This document shows positions 45,411 to 54,648 of a stretch of DNA of 64,000 nucleotides, one piece after another; the stretch's first letter is position 1; every line of letters begins with the position of its first letter. This DNA is from a bacterium (GTDB lineage Bacteria; Planctomycetota; Planctomycetia; Isosphaerales; Isosphaeraceae): positions 248,001 through 312,000 of the forward strand of contig WGMM01000007.1 in NCBI GenBank assembly GCA_016125085.1, given 5' to 3'. The position numbers and the translations under genes were made by a program. The notes under the pieces are model-generated. The model saw only the letters and a program-made list of their open reading frames with translations, searched no databases and had not been told where the DNA came from.

Positions 45411-45899
45411 GTGGACAATCCGGCGAATTTTGATCCTGTCAAGCTGCTGGCATACGGCTGGTTAGGGTTCGGCGTCATTCTGGTCGGCTTTGCGTATTGG
45501 ATCTTGCGGAAGGAACAGGACAAGCCCAAAGTCGAGCAGAGCGCTCGTATTCTTTATTCGCTGTATGCGTTCATGGGCTTCTCGATTTTCCTCGGATTCA
45601 TCGGTTACAAATATGAAATGAACAAACCCGGAGACGGTGCGAAAGCCAGGGTCGTCGAACTCGAGGAGAAAATCGTAAAGCTCGAAGCCGAAACGAAAGA
45701 GTATCGCGACAAGCTTGCCCGGTATCATCAGCGTGAACAAGAATACATAAAAAATTTCGAAGCCGGGCGTGGTGCGGTGAAATCCCTTGTCATTGCATTT
45801 CCGTTGAAGGACAGGCTGGAAGCGAAGCTCCTGGAATTCATCGATCAGCATTTCAAGCCGAGGATCATCGACGAAGGGGTGTCGAGCGATAAGCATTGA
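45411..45899 (+). CDS. small membrane protein with coiled coil
   Basis: A 162-residue protein from a GTG start at 45411, preceded by AGAAGAGGA. It has two membrane helices (LLAYGWLGFGVILVGFAYWI and ILYSLYAFMGFSIFLGFIGY), then a coiled coil (VVELEEKIVKLEAETKEYRDK) and a C-terminal globular piece. No known family. Conservation cannot be judged here, but helix and heptad pattern, codon use and the ribosome site support a real gene. Confidence 0.65.
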   Translation: MDNPANFDPVKLLAYGWLGFGVILVGFAYWILRKEQDKPKVEQSARILYSLYAFMGFSIFLGFIGYKYEMNKPGDGAKARVVELEEKIVKLEAETKEYRDKLARYHQREQEYIKNFEAGRGAVKSLVIAFPLKDRLEAKLLEFIDQHFKPRIIDEGVSSDKH

Positions 45900-46032
45900 G
45901 CGAAAGAAATCGATTTGGAAAGTCACTTGCAGTGGTAGTTCACTGACCGTATTCCGCTATCGAAATCGAAGAGGGCGAGTTTCGATTGGATCCGCAGTCG
46001 ATTGACCAGCGATCGTGCATTCGCCGGGAGCT

Positions 46033-47724
46033 TCAGATTCGATCGGAATCGGCAAAATACTTCGTATTCACCGGCCGCACCAGCAGATTCGCCACCAGCG
46101 CTATGCCCAGCAGACCTGCCATGGCGTACATCGTCGTGTCGTAGAGTGTCGGTGTCGGGTCGACGGCAGATGGGGCAAGTTCCAGCAGGCGCGGGATCGT
46201 GACGACGTTGGTTCGGATCAGTTCTTCGAGCTTATCGACCGGCTCGCCGAACCTCTTCCAGAAATCGATACGATCGACGTCGCTGGCGAGCTTGCGGATC
46301 GCGGAAAGACGCGAGCTTTCTCGCAGACGCGTGATCGCCAGCGGGCCAAGCACGCCGGCCGTGCTCCAGGCCGTCAGCAGCCGCCCGTGAATCGCTCCGA
46401 CGTTCTTCGTGCCGAAGAGGTCGGAAATATAGGCCGGTATCGTGGCGAATCCGCCGCCGTACATCGAGAAAATCAGCATCGTCACGCCGTAAAAGCCAGC
46501 CAGCCAGACGATCGCGCGTGTCGCGCTCGCCTGATGTCCGATGAAAGGGATCGCGGCGTAAAGCGCCATGCCCAGCACGAAAAAGATCGTGTAAACCCGC
46601 TTGCGGCCGAGTTTGTCCGACATGCTGGCCCAGAAGAACCGCCCGGCCATGTTGAAGACGCTGATCAGAAGCACGTAAGTGCTGGCGAACCCGGCTGTGA
46701 CGACATTCGGATACGCCGAGCCGAAAATGTCGGTCATCATCGTTTTGGCGACGGCGAGCACGCCGATACCGGCCGAGACGTTCAGGCACAGAACCGTCCA
46801 CAACAGGTAGAACTGAGGCGTGCGCAGGGCCGTGTCGGCATCGACGTTGTGCCGCGTGATCATGGCCGATGAGGTTTCCGCTGGAGGTTCCCATCCAGGC
46901 GGTTTCCAGCCCTCAGGCGGTATGCGGAAAGCGAACGCGGCCGCCAGCATGATGAGGCAGTAACCGCATCCCAGCACGACGAACGTCTCCACGATACCCG
47001 TCGACCCGGTGCCCGCAGCGTAAACCCCAGGGCTTACGCCTGAACCGAGCTTTCTGGCCGAAGCCGTGTCGAGGATCACGACTTCACGGGTTCTGTTTAC
47101 GCTCGAATCTACAGCATAAGTTATGCCGCCACGAGTTTCCGTTTTGACCGACCCTTCCGTGCCGAGAAATTCGGGTGAAAGGGCGAACCGGGCCAGAAGG
47201 GCTTCGTTGAGCGGTGTCGCGACCATGGCACCGCCGCCGAAGCCCATGATGGCCATACCGGCGGCCATGCCCCGGCGGTCGGGGAACCATTTGATCAGAG
47301 TGGATACAGGCGAGACGTAACCCAGACCCAGGCCACAACCGCCGATGACACCATAACCCAAATAAACGAGCCAGAGCTGATGCCACTGGGTGCCGGCCGC
47401 GGCGACGAGAAATCCGCCGCCCCAGCAAAGTGCGGCCGTGGTGCCCACCTTGCGTGGACCGGCTTTTTCCAGCCATTTCCCGGCGAACGTGGCCGAAAGG
47501 CCGAGAAACACGATGGCGATCGTGAAGATCCAGACAACCTGCTCCAGCGACCAGTCACCGGCGGCTGGTGCGACGACACCCACGGTTCGGGTCAGAGGCG
47601 GGTTGAACAGGCTCCAGGCGTAGACCGAGCCGATGCACAGATGGATTGCCACTGACGCGGGCGGTACGCGCCAGCGATTGAACCCCGGCGGGGCCACGAT
47701 GCGGGATTTGTCGAGCAGATTCAT
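46033..47724 (-). CDS. MFS transporter, oxalate/formate antiporter (OFA) type
   Basis: A 563-residue permease from ATG 47724 (MNLLDKSRIV). The opening motif GSVYAWSLFNPPL, then GYGVIGGCGLGLGYVSPVSTLIKWFPDRRG and GRFFWASMSDKLGRKRVY are typical of the OFA family of carboxylate antiporters. Twelve helices are expected. Two insertions make it longer than the usual 400-430 residues: about 60 between helices 6 and 7 (SVKTETRGGITYAVDSS region), and one near the end (LASDVDRIDFWKRFGEPVDK region). It lies 107 bases downstream of an enolase-superfamily gene on the same strand, suggesting uptake of the acid that enzyme uses. Confidence 0.85.
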   Translation of the reverse strand: MNLLDKSRIVAPPGFNRWRVPPASVAIHLCIGSVYAWSLFNPPLTRTVGVVAPAAGDWSLEQVVWIFTIAIVFLGLSATFAGKWLEKAGPRKVGTTAALCWGGGFLVAAAGTQWHQLWLVYLGYGVIGGCGLGLGYVSPVSTLIKWFPDRRGMAAGMAIMGFGGGAMVATPLNEALLARFALSPEFLGTEGSVKTETRGGITYAVDSSVNRTREVVILDTASARKLGSGVSPGVYAAGTGSTGIVETFVVLGCGYCLIMLAAAFAFRIPPEGWKPPGWEPPAETSSAMITRHNVDADTALRTPQFYLLWTVLCLNVSAGIGVLAVAKTMMTDIFGSAYPNVVTAGFASTYVLLISVFNMAGRFFWASMSDKLGRKRVYTIFFVLGMALYAAIPFIGHQASATRAIVWLAGFYGVTMLIFSMYGGGFATIPAYISDLFGTKNVGAIHGRLLTAWSTAGVLGPLAITRLRESSRLSAIRKLASDVDRIDFWKRFGEPVDKLEELIRTNVVTIPRLLELAPSAVDPTPTLYDTTMYAMAGLLGIALVANLLVRPVNTKYFADSDRI

Positions 47725-47831
47725 GAGAGATAGGCCGGATCGGATCAGGACGTGGAGACACGTTTGGCCATGCGATTCGAGTATCCTATCCGGTCCGGCC
47801 TGGAGTATCGAGACGCTCGCTCCGAGGATTT

Positions 47832-49259
47832 TCAGGCTTCGGCCTTGAAGGGCCCGGACTGGGCACGCTCCCATTTCTTCGTCCAGGCGGCCGAGCCGTC
47901 GTCGGGTACGACTTCCGTACGTACGCCCCGCTTGAAGTAGGGGTAAAGGCCCTTCATGCCGGCATTGAGCATGAAGTTGATCTTGCCGTCGTTGGCCGTG
48001 TACATCACCGTGCCGTCGTTCCACGTGGTCTTGATCAGGCGTCTGGGATCAGGGCGTTCCTTCGGTCGTTCGATCGTGTAGCGTTTCAAGGCTTCCCGGT
48101 CGATGTCATAACCCAGCCCCGGCTCGTCCTTCACGGCCGTTTTGCCTTCTTTCACCACGAACGGCTGTTTGAGCAGCGAGTGTTCGTAAAGCTGGTGGCA
48201 ATTGACGGCCGGCCAGGTGGCATTTCGCAGGACACCGCCCATCTGGGCCGACCATGCGGCCGTAATACCTGTGCCTACGAGCTGGAGCCACAACGGGCGG
48301 CCGGTTTCAGCGGCCTGACTGGCCTGCGCCTTCACGCGGCTTGCCCCGCCACCCACGACGAAACCGTCGCAGCAGCCAGTTTTGACGACGATTTCAGGTT
48401 TCGGCGTACCGTAGTGCATGGCGATTTTGACGTCCGTTGCCTCACGGATGCGGGCGTTGCCTTCAGCGTCGCTCTGCGGAATCGGGCTTTCGAAAATGTC
48501 CATCTGCTTGAATTTCGCAAGCTCGCGAATGACGGGGATTCCGCGATCGGCGTCGAGCAGGGTGTCGTTGAAGTCGAAATTGACCTTGAATGACTCAGGC
48601 ATCGCGGCGGCGATGGTTTCCACCTGGGCGTAGACATCCATCCACGGTCGGCCCTTGGTCTTGAACGACGTATAGCCCTGCGAGACGGCCAGCTTGCACT
48701 CAGTCAGCCAGTCATCGGGGTTCATTTCGATCGCCCACCAGGAAACAGGCGTAACCTGATGCACCTTTCGCCCCAGCAGGGCATGCACTGGCACGCCGGC
48801 GAATTTGGCGACGGCATCGAAAAAAGCGACCTGCAGCCCAGGCCCGAACGAATCGTCCCACATGATTTGGGCGGCATTCTTGCCCCTGGCCCGGGCGATG
48901 TCTTCTTCGTTCGTGAAGCCCCAGGAATAGTACATGGACCCTTCGCCGATGCCGACGGTGCCTCCCTTGAGCTTCACTTCGAAAATGTCGAAGTATTCCC
49001 AGTGGGGCAGTTCCCGGGCCATATTTTTGGCCGAATTCGGCAGGAATGGCAGGCGCACGGACGTACGCTGTACGCTTTCGACCGTCAGCGGGTGATCCTC
49101 GGCGGCTAAGGCAGGTTCCGCAAGGAGTTCCGGGGCGAGAAATCGGCCGAGAGCCGCCGCGCCCAAAGTCGAGAACATGGCCCGGCCAAGTTCGCGGCGC
49201 GTGTGAACGTCGTATGAAGTACGGGGCCGGGGCGACAGGGTTTCGTCGATGAACGGCAT
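47832..49259 (-). CDS. enolase-superfamily enzyme (mandelate racemase/muconate lactonizing type), exported
   Basis: A 475-residue protein. The N-terminus has HTRRELGRAMFSTLGAAALG, a Tat-like leader, so it may act outside the cytoplasm, which is unusual for this family. The barrel has the catalytic Lys region YTSFKTKGRPW, then metal ligands expected in VNFDFND, FESPIP and CDGFVVGGG. Enzymes of this family dehydrate or epimerise sugar acids or cycloisomerise muconates by proton abstraction next to a carboxylate. The specific substrate is not evident. Its neighbour is an OFA-type carboxylate transporter. Confidence 0.8.
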   Translation of the reverse strand: MPFIDETLSPRPRTSYDVHTRRELGRAMFSTLGAAALGRFLAPELLAEPALAAEDHPLTVESVQRTSVRLPFLPNSAKNMARELPHWEYFDIFEVKLKGGTVGIGEGSMYYSWGFTNEEDIARARGKNAAQIMWDDSFGPGLQVAFFDAVAKFAGVPVHALLGRKVHQVTPVSWWAIEMNPDDWLTECKLAVSQGYTSFKTKGRPWMDVYAQVETIAAAMPESFKVNFDFNDTLLDADRGIPVIRELAKFKQMDIFESPIPQSDAEGNARIREATDVKIAMHYGTPKPEIVVKTGCCDGFVVGGGASRVKAQASQAAETGRPLWLQLVGTGITAAWSAQMGGVLRNATWPAVNCHQLYEHSLLKQPFVVKEGKTAVKDEPGLGYDIDREALKRYTIERPKERPDPRRLIKTTWNDGTVMYTANDGKINFMLNAGMKGLYPYFKRGVRTEVVPDDGSAAWTKKWERAQSGPFKAEA

Positions 49260-49528
49260 CGGCAGCGAACTCCGAAGGCAGGAAGGGCAGGTGGGTCAGA
49301 CTGGTTCAGCGGCGTCGATCCGGGTGAGGTACTCTGGAATGTACACGATCCGAGATTGCGGGGAAACCGGATTGCGGTGCGAACGGCCCGAATTTCTGCG
49401 AAAAGGCTTCGATAAGGCTGCGAATCACAAGCTTTCGCGGATTTTACGCTTCGATTTTGGCGTAACCTGCGATAAACTTGAGCGTATCGAAGTCCTGCCC
49501 TGAACATCCACGCATGGGAGCCCCCGCC

Positions 49529-51997
49529 ATGCGGCCTGACATCCGATCGCTTCGAAACCTGATATTGCCGGCGATCTGCATGATCGTCTCGACATATGCG
49601 ATCGCGCAGGAAGGTGCGGACAATGCTGCCAAAAACGGCGCAGTCGAGGCGATTTCGAACGCCGAACGTGTGGACCGCGAGATCTTCTTCGAATCGAAGA
49701 TCAGGCCCCTTCTGATCGACCGATGCCTGAAATGTCACGGCGGCGAAAAAACCAGCGCGGGCCTGAAAGTGATCAGCCGCATGGATCTGACGACCGGCGG
49801 CGACAGCGGCCCGGCCGTCGAGCCCGGAAATGCTGCCGCCAGTCTTCTGATTCAGGCCGTCGGGCGGAAGTCGGACGAAGTGGCCGCCATGCCACCCAAA
49901 GAACCACTGACGGCCGACCAGGTCCGCGACCTGACGCGCTGGATCGCCGACGGAGCCGTCTGGCCGGAAATCGCGCCGAAACTGACGACCGATTCGAAAT
50001 CGAATTCCAGGCCGGCAGTCGAACACTGGGCATTTCGTCCCGTGGAGGATCCGTTTGTGCCTGACGATGCCACAGGCTGGTCTCGTTCGCCGATCGACCG
50101 GTTCGTCGCGGCTTCTTGGGGCGAACTCAAGCCCGCCCCGGATGCCGACCCTGCCACGCTTTTGCGCCGTCTTGCGTACGATCTCACGGGCCTGCCGCCT
50201 GATCCGGCTTTGGTCGAAAAATACGGCCACACGAATGGTCCGATGGACTTGCCGGCATTGGTCGACGAACAGCTCGCTTCGCCCCGGTTCGGCGAGAGGT
50301 GGGCCCGGCACTGGATGGACGTCGTCCGCTATGCCGACACCGCCGGCGATAACGCCGATTATCCGATCCCCGAAGCCGCCCGTTATCGGGATTATCTGAT
50401 CGATGCTTTCAATGCCGACAAACCGTTCGACGACCTGGTTCGCGAGCAGCTTGCCGGCGACATCCTGGCGCGGGAACTGGCCGCTTCGAAGCCGCAATTG
50501 AATGACGAAGAGCGGGGCAGGCATGCGGACATGATTACGGCAACGACCTATCTGGGGCTTTCTCGCCGTTATGCCACTGCGCCTTTCGAAATGATGCATT
50601 TGACGATCGAAGATGCCGTTACTACGACAGGCCTGGCGTTTCTGGGCCTGAACATGCGTTGTGCCCGGTGTCATGACCACAAGTTCGATCCGGTCACGGC
50701 CCGAGATTACTATGCGATTTACGGCATCTTCGACAGCACGAAATTCCCCTTCGCGGGCAGCGAAGAATTTCAATCGAAAAAACTCTATCGGCGCAATTTC
50801 GTGCCTCTGCTGCCGGAAGGTGAGTCGAAATCCCGGATCGATGAGACCGCCCGGCGAATGGAAGATGCGAAAGCGGTTACAACTGCGTTCGTCGGTCCGT
50901 TCACGCCCGCGATGCTCGAATCGCAGCAGGACGTGCGGCGATTGCTCGATCGCTATGCCCGTTACGGCAATCTGCCGGAAGACCTTCCGACGGCTTATGG
51001 CGTGACCGAAGGCGAGCCTCATGACGTGCCGCTGCAGCGTAAGGGCGAGCCGGACCAGCCTGGGCCGGTCATTCCGCGTGGTTACATTGCCGTGATCTCC
51101 GGCTCGAACTCGCCTGCGATCCCCTCTGACGCCAGCGGACGCAAGCAGTTGGCCGAATGGCTGGTGAGCGATGAGAACCCTTTGACGGCAAGGGTATACG
51201 TCAACCGTGTCTGGCAGCATCTGTTCGGCAAGGGGATCGTCGAAACCCCCAACGATTTCGGCACGCGCGGCAGCCCGCCGAGCCATCCGGAGCTGCTGGA
51301 TCACCTGACGACCCATTTCATTCGGGATGGATGGTCGACGAAGAAATTGATCCGGCGTATCTTGCTCTCTCGTGTTTATGGTCTGACCAGCGGCGATTTC
51401 GAAGGGCAGAGCCAGTCGGACCCTGAAAATCGGCGGCTTTGGCGGCATGACCGCCGCCGTCTCGATGCCGAAGCGCTCAGGGACAGCCTGCTCGCACTTT
51501 CGGGCCGGCTCGACCTGAACCGCCCCGGGCCGCACCCGTTTCCTCCGATCGAAAAATGGAAATGGACACAGCATGACCCATTCCGCGAACGATACGACAC
51601 GAATCATCGCACGATCTTCCTGATGACTCAGCGGCTTCAGAAGCATCCGTTCCTTGCACTTTTCGACGGTCCGGACACGAACGCATCCACAGGCCGCCGC
51701 ACTTCCGCTGGCGTTCCGCTGCAATCGTTGCATCTGGCCAATCATCCGTTCGTACGTGAACAGGCTGCGGCGTTCGCTGAGCGGGCATACGTTCAGGCCG
51801 GCCGGCCGATCGATGCGGACGCCTATGTTCGTCAGCTCTGGAAAATGGCACTTGGCCACTTGCCGGACGCCTTCGAAATGCGCCTGGCGGGCGATTTACT
51901 GCAGGAATCGGAGTCCTCGGGGAACTCCGTCGGATCCGGGCGTTTCGCGCTGGCCCACGCTCTGCTCATGTCGAACACATTCCTCTATGTGGATTGA
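49529..51997 (+). CDS. PSCyt1-DUF1549-DUF1553 cytochrome-like protein
   Basis: An 822-residue exported protein, ATG 49529 (MRPDIRSLRN) with GGGAG upstream. Domain order is the planctomycete classic: PSCyt1 (haem motif CLKCH, 66-70), DUF1549 (SPIDRFVAASW through GLNMRCARCHDHKFDP) and DUF1553 (GRKQLAEWLVSDENPLTARVYVNRVWQHLFGKGIVETPNDFG). The two CxxCH-type motifs suggest haem binding; the reaction is unknown. The DUF1501 partner begins 47 bases downstream. A long open frame on the other strand (49106-51859) is its shadow. Confidence 0.93.
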   Translation: MRPDIRSLRNLILPAICMIVSTYAIAQEGADNAAKNGAVEAISNAERVDREIFFESKIRPLLIDRCLKCHGGEKTSAGLKVISRMDLTTGGDSGPAVEPGNAAASLLIQAVGRKSDEVAAMPPKEPLTADQVRDLTRWIADGAVWPEIAPKLTTDSKSNSRPAVEHWAFRPVEDPFVPDDATGWSRSPIDRFVAASWGELKPAPDADPATLLRRLAYDLTGLPPDPALVEKYGHTNGPMDLPALVDEQLASPRFGERWARHWMDVVRYADTAGDNADYPIPEAARYRDYLIDAFNADKPFDDLVREQLAGDILARELAASKPQLNDEERGRHADMITATTYLGLSRRYATAPFEMMHLTIEDAVTTTGLAFLGLNMRCARCHDHKFDPVTARDYYAIYGIFDSTKFPFAGSEEFQSKKLYRRNFVPLLPEGESKSRIDETARRMEDAKAVTTAFVGPFTPAMLESQQDVRRLLDRYARYGNLPEDLPTAYGVTEGEPHDVPLQRKGEPDQPGPVIPRGYIAVISGSNSPAIPSDASGRKQLAEWLVSDENPLTARVYVNRVWQHLFGKGIVETPNDFGTRGSPPSHPELLDHLTTHFIRDGWSTKKLIRRILLSRVYGLTSGDFEGQSQSDPENRRLWRHDRRRLDAEALRDSLLALSGRLDLNRPGPHPFPPIEKWKWTQHDPFRERYDTNHRTIFLMTQRLQKHPFLALFDGPDTNASTGRRTSAGVPLQSLHLANHPFVREQAAAFAERAYVQAGRPIDADAYVRQLWKMALGHLPDAFEMRLAGDLLQESESSGNSVGSGRFALAHALLMSNTFLYVD

Positions 51998-52044
51998 ATT
52001 CGCAAAGCGCACCTTCATGCAGGAATCGTGCGGCAAGAGAAAGA

Positions 52045-53445
52045 ATGATGAACATATCGTCCAGCTCGATCGATCGCCGCCATTTTCTGGCCCTTGCCGG
52101 CACTTCGGCTGCGGGATTGTGGCGAACGGCCGCCGCGATGGGCGATGCCCAGTTGGTCTTGCCGCAGAACCGCACGCATCACACGCCTCGGGCAAAGCGG
52201 TTTCTGATGATCTTTCTGACTGGCGGCATGTCGCACATCGACACGTTCGACCCGAAGCCGGAACTGGCGAAACGCCACGGCGAAAACTATCCAGGCTACG
52301 GCCTGCGCGGAACTTCGAATTTGCCGCTATTGAAATCGCCGTTCGCATTTCGAAACTGCGGTGAATCGGGCACTGTCGTCAGCGAACTTTTCACAGAACT
52401 GCCGAAGGTCATCGATGACATTTGCGTGATCCGTTCGATGAAGACCGACATCGTCGAACACTTTCAGGCGACGCTTGCGATGCACACCGGCTCGTCCACC
52501 GTGCCGATGCCCTCGATAGGCAGCTGGCTGGGCTTCGCCCTGGGAACGGACAATCCGAACCTGCCCGCTTATGTCTCGTTCTGCGAGCATCTGCCGTATG
52601 CTGGTGCTCAGGTTTGGGACAGCGTGTTTCTGCCTCCGGAATTTCAAGGCGTGCGTATCGTGCCCGGACCGGAGCCGATTGCCGATCTCAAATCGCCGGA
52701 CGATGATTCGAAACCGGAAGCCGTCACGCTTCGAGAACTGGAATCTCGCTTTCTCGATCGGCTCAATGCACATCATGCCGACCTTCGGCCCGATGACGCC
52801 CGGCTCACAGGCCGAATCAACAACAACGCCGTGGCCCGGGGGCTGCAGCGGGAAGCCCCCGAGGTGTTCGACACGGGTCGCGAATCGGCTCGCACGCTCG
52901 AGCGTTACGGCATCGCCGAAGGCGACCGCAAGTCGTTCGGAGCCCAGTGCCTGATCGCCCGGCGGCTGCTGGAGCGAGGCGTACGATGTGTCGAGATCAT
53001 CGACACCGGTGCCAGCGACAATTGGGACAGCCATGGCGATATGCAGGCCCACCGCCCGAAAGCCAAGCGTGTCGATAAAGCGATCACAGCCCTGCTGCAG
53101 GACATCAAGGCCCGGGGCATGTTGGACGACACGCTCGTCGCCATCTGCACCGAGTTCGGCCGCACGCCCTGGGGCGATGGACCGAACTCGCCTGGCCGCA
53201 ACCATCTGGCCACGGCCTTCACCTGCTTGCTGGCCGGCGGCGGCGTGAAGGGTGGCATGACTTACGGCGAAACCGACGAATTCGGTGCGACCGTCGTGAA
53301 AGACCTGGTGCACGTGCATGATTATCACGCCACGATTCTGCACCTTCTCGGGCTCGATCACACGAAAGTGACCTATCGCTACGCCGGCCGGGATTTTCGC
53401 CTGACCGACGTCTTCGGCAATGTCGTGCGGCCGATTCTGGCTTGA
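52045..53445 (+). CDS. DUF1501 protein, Tat-exported
   Basis: A 466-residue protein, start ATG 52045 after AAGAGAAAGA. The leader SIDRRHFLALAGTSAAGLW is a Tat signal. Typical blocks are LMIFLTGGMSHIDTFDPKPE, ELFTELPKVIDDICVIRSMK, and VAICTEFGRTPWGDGPNSPGRNH. It forms an operon with the PSCyt1-DUF1549-DUF1553 gene, the commonest arrangement of these families. Function unknown. Confidence 0.92.
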   Translation: MMNISSSSIDRRHFLALAGTSAAGLWRTAAAMGDAQLVLPQNRTHHTPRAKRFLMIFLTGGMSHIDTFDPKPELAKRHGENYPGYGLRGTSNLPLLKSPFAFRNCGESGTVVSELFTELPKVIDDICVIRSMKTDIVEHFQATLAMHTGSSTVPMPSIGSWLGFALGTDNPNLPAYVSFCEHLPYAGAQVWDSVFLPPEFQGVRIVPGPEPIADLKSPDDDSKPEAVTLRELESRFLDRLNAHHADLRPDDARLTGRINNNAVARGLQREAPEVFDTGRESARTLERYGIAEGDRKSFGAQCLIARRLLERGVRCVEIIDTGASDNWDSHGDMQAHRPKAKRVDKAITALLQDIKARGMLDDTLVAICTEFGRTPWGDGPNSPGRNHLATAFTCLLAGGGVKGGMTYGETDEFGATVVKDLVHVHDYHATILHLLGLDHTKVTYRYAGRDFRLTDVFGNVVRPILA

Positions 53446-53501
53446 GATCGACGATGTTCCGGTCGTTGCGTTCGGATCGTCGTGCGTAATGCGACGAGCG
53501 A

Positions 53502-54278
53502 TCAATTCGAACCGGATGATTGCTCTCGAAGGAAATCGCTGAGCGACTTCGAAAGCGCTACGAATTCGGTCGGGAACATGAGGATCGTCGTGCTGTTGTT
53601 CTCAGCGCCGACTTCGGCGATCATCTGCATCCGGCGCAATTCGATCGCGGCCGGGTTCCCGGCCATTTTGAAAGAAGCCGCCGCGAGCTTTTCGGAAGCC
53701 TCCAGCTCGGCTTCGGCCTTGATGATCCGGGCACGTTTTTCGCGAATGGCCTGAGCCTGCATGGCCATCACTTCCTGCATGGCTTCGGGCAGTTCGACGT
53801 CTTTCATTTCGAATCGTTCGACCTCGATGCCCCAGGGCGTCGTCTGGTCGGCGACGTTCTGCTGGAGCAGTTCGTTGATTTTCTCACGTTCCTGGAGAAC
53901 CTCGTCGAGGTCGTGTTTGCCGATGATATTCCGCAGGCCGGTCAGTGCGAGTTGATACACGGCACTCGCGGAATCGGCGACGACGATCACGGCCTTCGCA
54001 GGATCTACGATCCGGTACCAGAGGACGGCATTGAGCTTGATGGTCACACTGTCGCGAGTGATCGTTTCCTGCTGCTCGGCCGAGACGGTCTTGGTGCGGC
54101 AATCGACGATCACGACCCGGTCGATACCCAGCGGGATGATCCAGAACAGCCCCGGGCCGCGCAAGCCTTCGTATCGGCCGAGCCGGAACAGAACGCCCTT
54201 CTGATATTCCCACGTGATCCGGATGCCCGAGAGCAGAATCACGCCGACTACGGCCATGGAAATGAGCAGAAACTCCAT
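53502..54278 (-). CDS. SPFH/Band 7 protein (slipin, stomatin-like)
   Basis: A 258-residue membrane-anchored protein with AGGTG before the ATG. It has one N-terminal membrane helix (FLLISMAVVGVILLSG), then the prohibitin-homology domain: YQKGVLFRLGRYEGLRGPGLFWIIPL, QQETITRDSVTIKLNAVLWYRI, and the coiled coil MQAQAIREKRARIIKAEAEL. Slipins form oligomeric membrane scaffolds, often with an NfeD protease partner; no NfeD gene is adjacent here. Confidence 0.9.
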   Translation of the reverse strand: MEFLLISMAVVGVILLSGIRITWEYQKGVLFRLGRYEGLRGPGLFWIIPLGIDRVVIVDCRTKTVSAEQQETITRDSVTIKLNAVLWYRIVDPAKAVIVVADSASAVYQLALTGLRNIIGKHDLDEVLQEREKINELLQQNVADQTTPWGIEVERFEMKDVELPEAMQEVMAMQAQAIREKRARIIKAEAELEASEKLAAASFKMAGNPAAIELRRMQMIAEVGAENNSTTILMFPTEFVALSKSLSDFLREQSSGSN

Positions 54279-54648
54279 CGTAACACCTGTCGATCTGATT
54301 TACGGCAAGAGTCGGTTCGATCGTAGCTTGCCCGGGATCGGGCATTTCGGCCACGATCGCACGGCTCACCCAGGACACGCCCTGGCCCGGTTTCGAATGC
54401 GACCGGACGAACCCAAGACCCTTCACCGAAATTCATCGTATCTCTGGCATCCGTAAAAGTCGCATCAAGATTTCGTCAAAAATCGATGCGTAATGATCAG
54501 GAAATCGTGATCGACAGAATACTCCGGAGTCAGCATGCTCTTCGTGAAATTCGAAATCGATATCGTTCGAAAAAATTGGAACGAAAAGACCCCGGTCAAA
54601 ACCGGGGCCTGAATTCGATCGACAAGTTCACTTCAACCGAAATCAATC
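54279..54648. other. intergenic region with a terminator
   Basis: 370 bases. It contains the terminator at 54590-54607. The rest, including AT-richer sequence at 54430-54580, shows no supported gene. Confidence 0.4.
54590..54607 (-). terminator. terminator of the sialidase-like gene
   Basis: CCCCGG (54590-54595) and CCGGGG (54602-54607) pair around a six-base loop. On the minus strand TCTTTTCG follows. It lies 41 bases past the stop at 54649. Confidence 0.6.

Noticed and set aside
49106-51859. 917-codon open frame on the minus strand
   Set aside because: It lies wholly opposite the PSCyt1-DUF1549-DUF1553 gene and the enolase gene start, is rich in Arg and Gly with no domain, and is explained by third-position GC bias.
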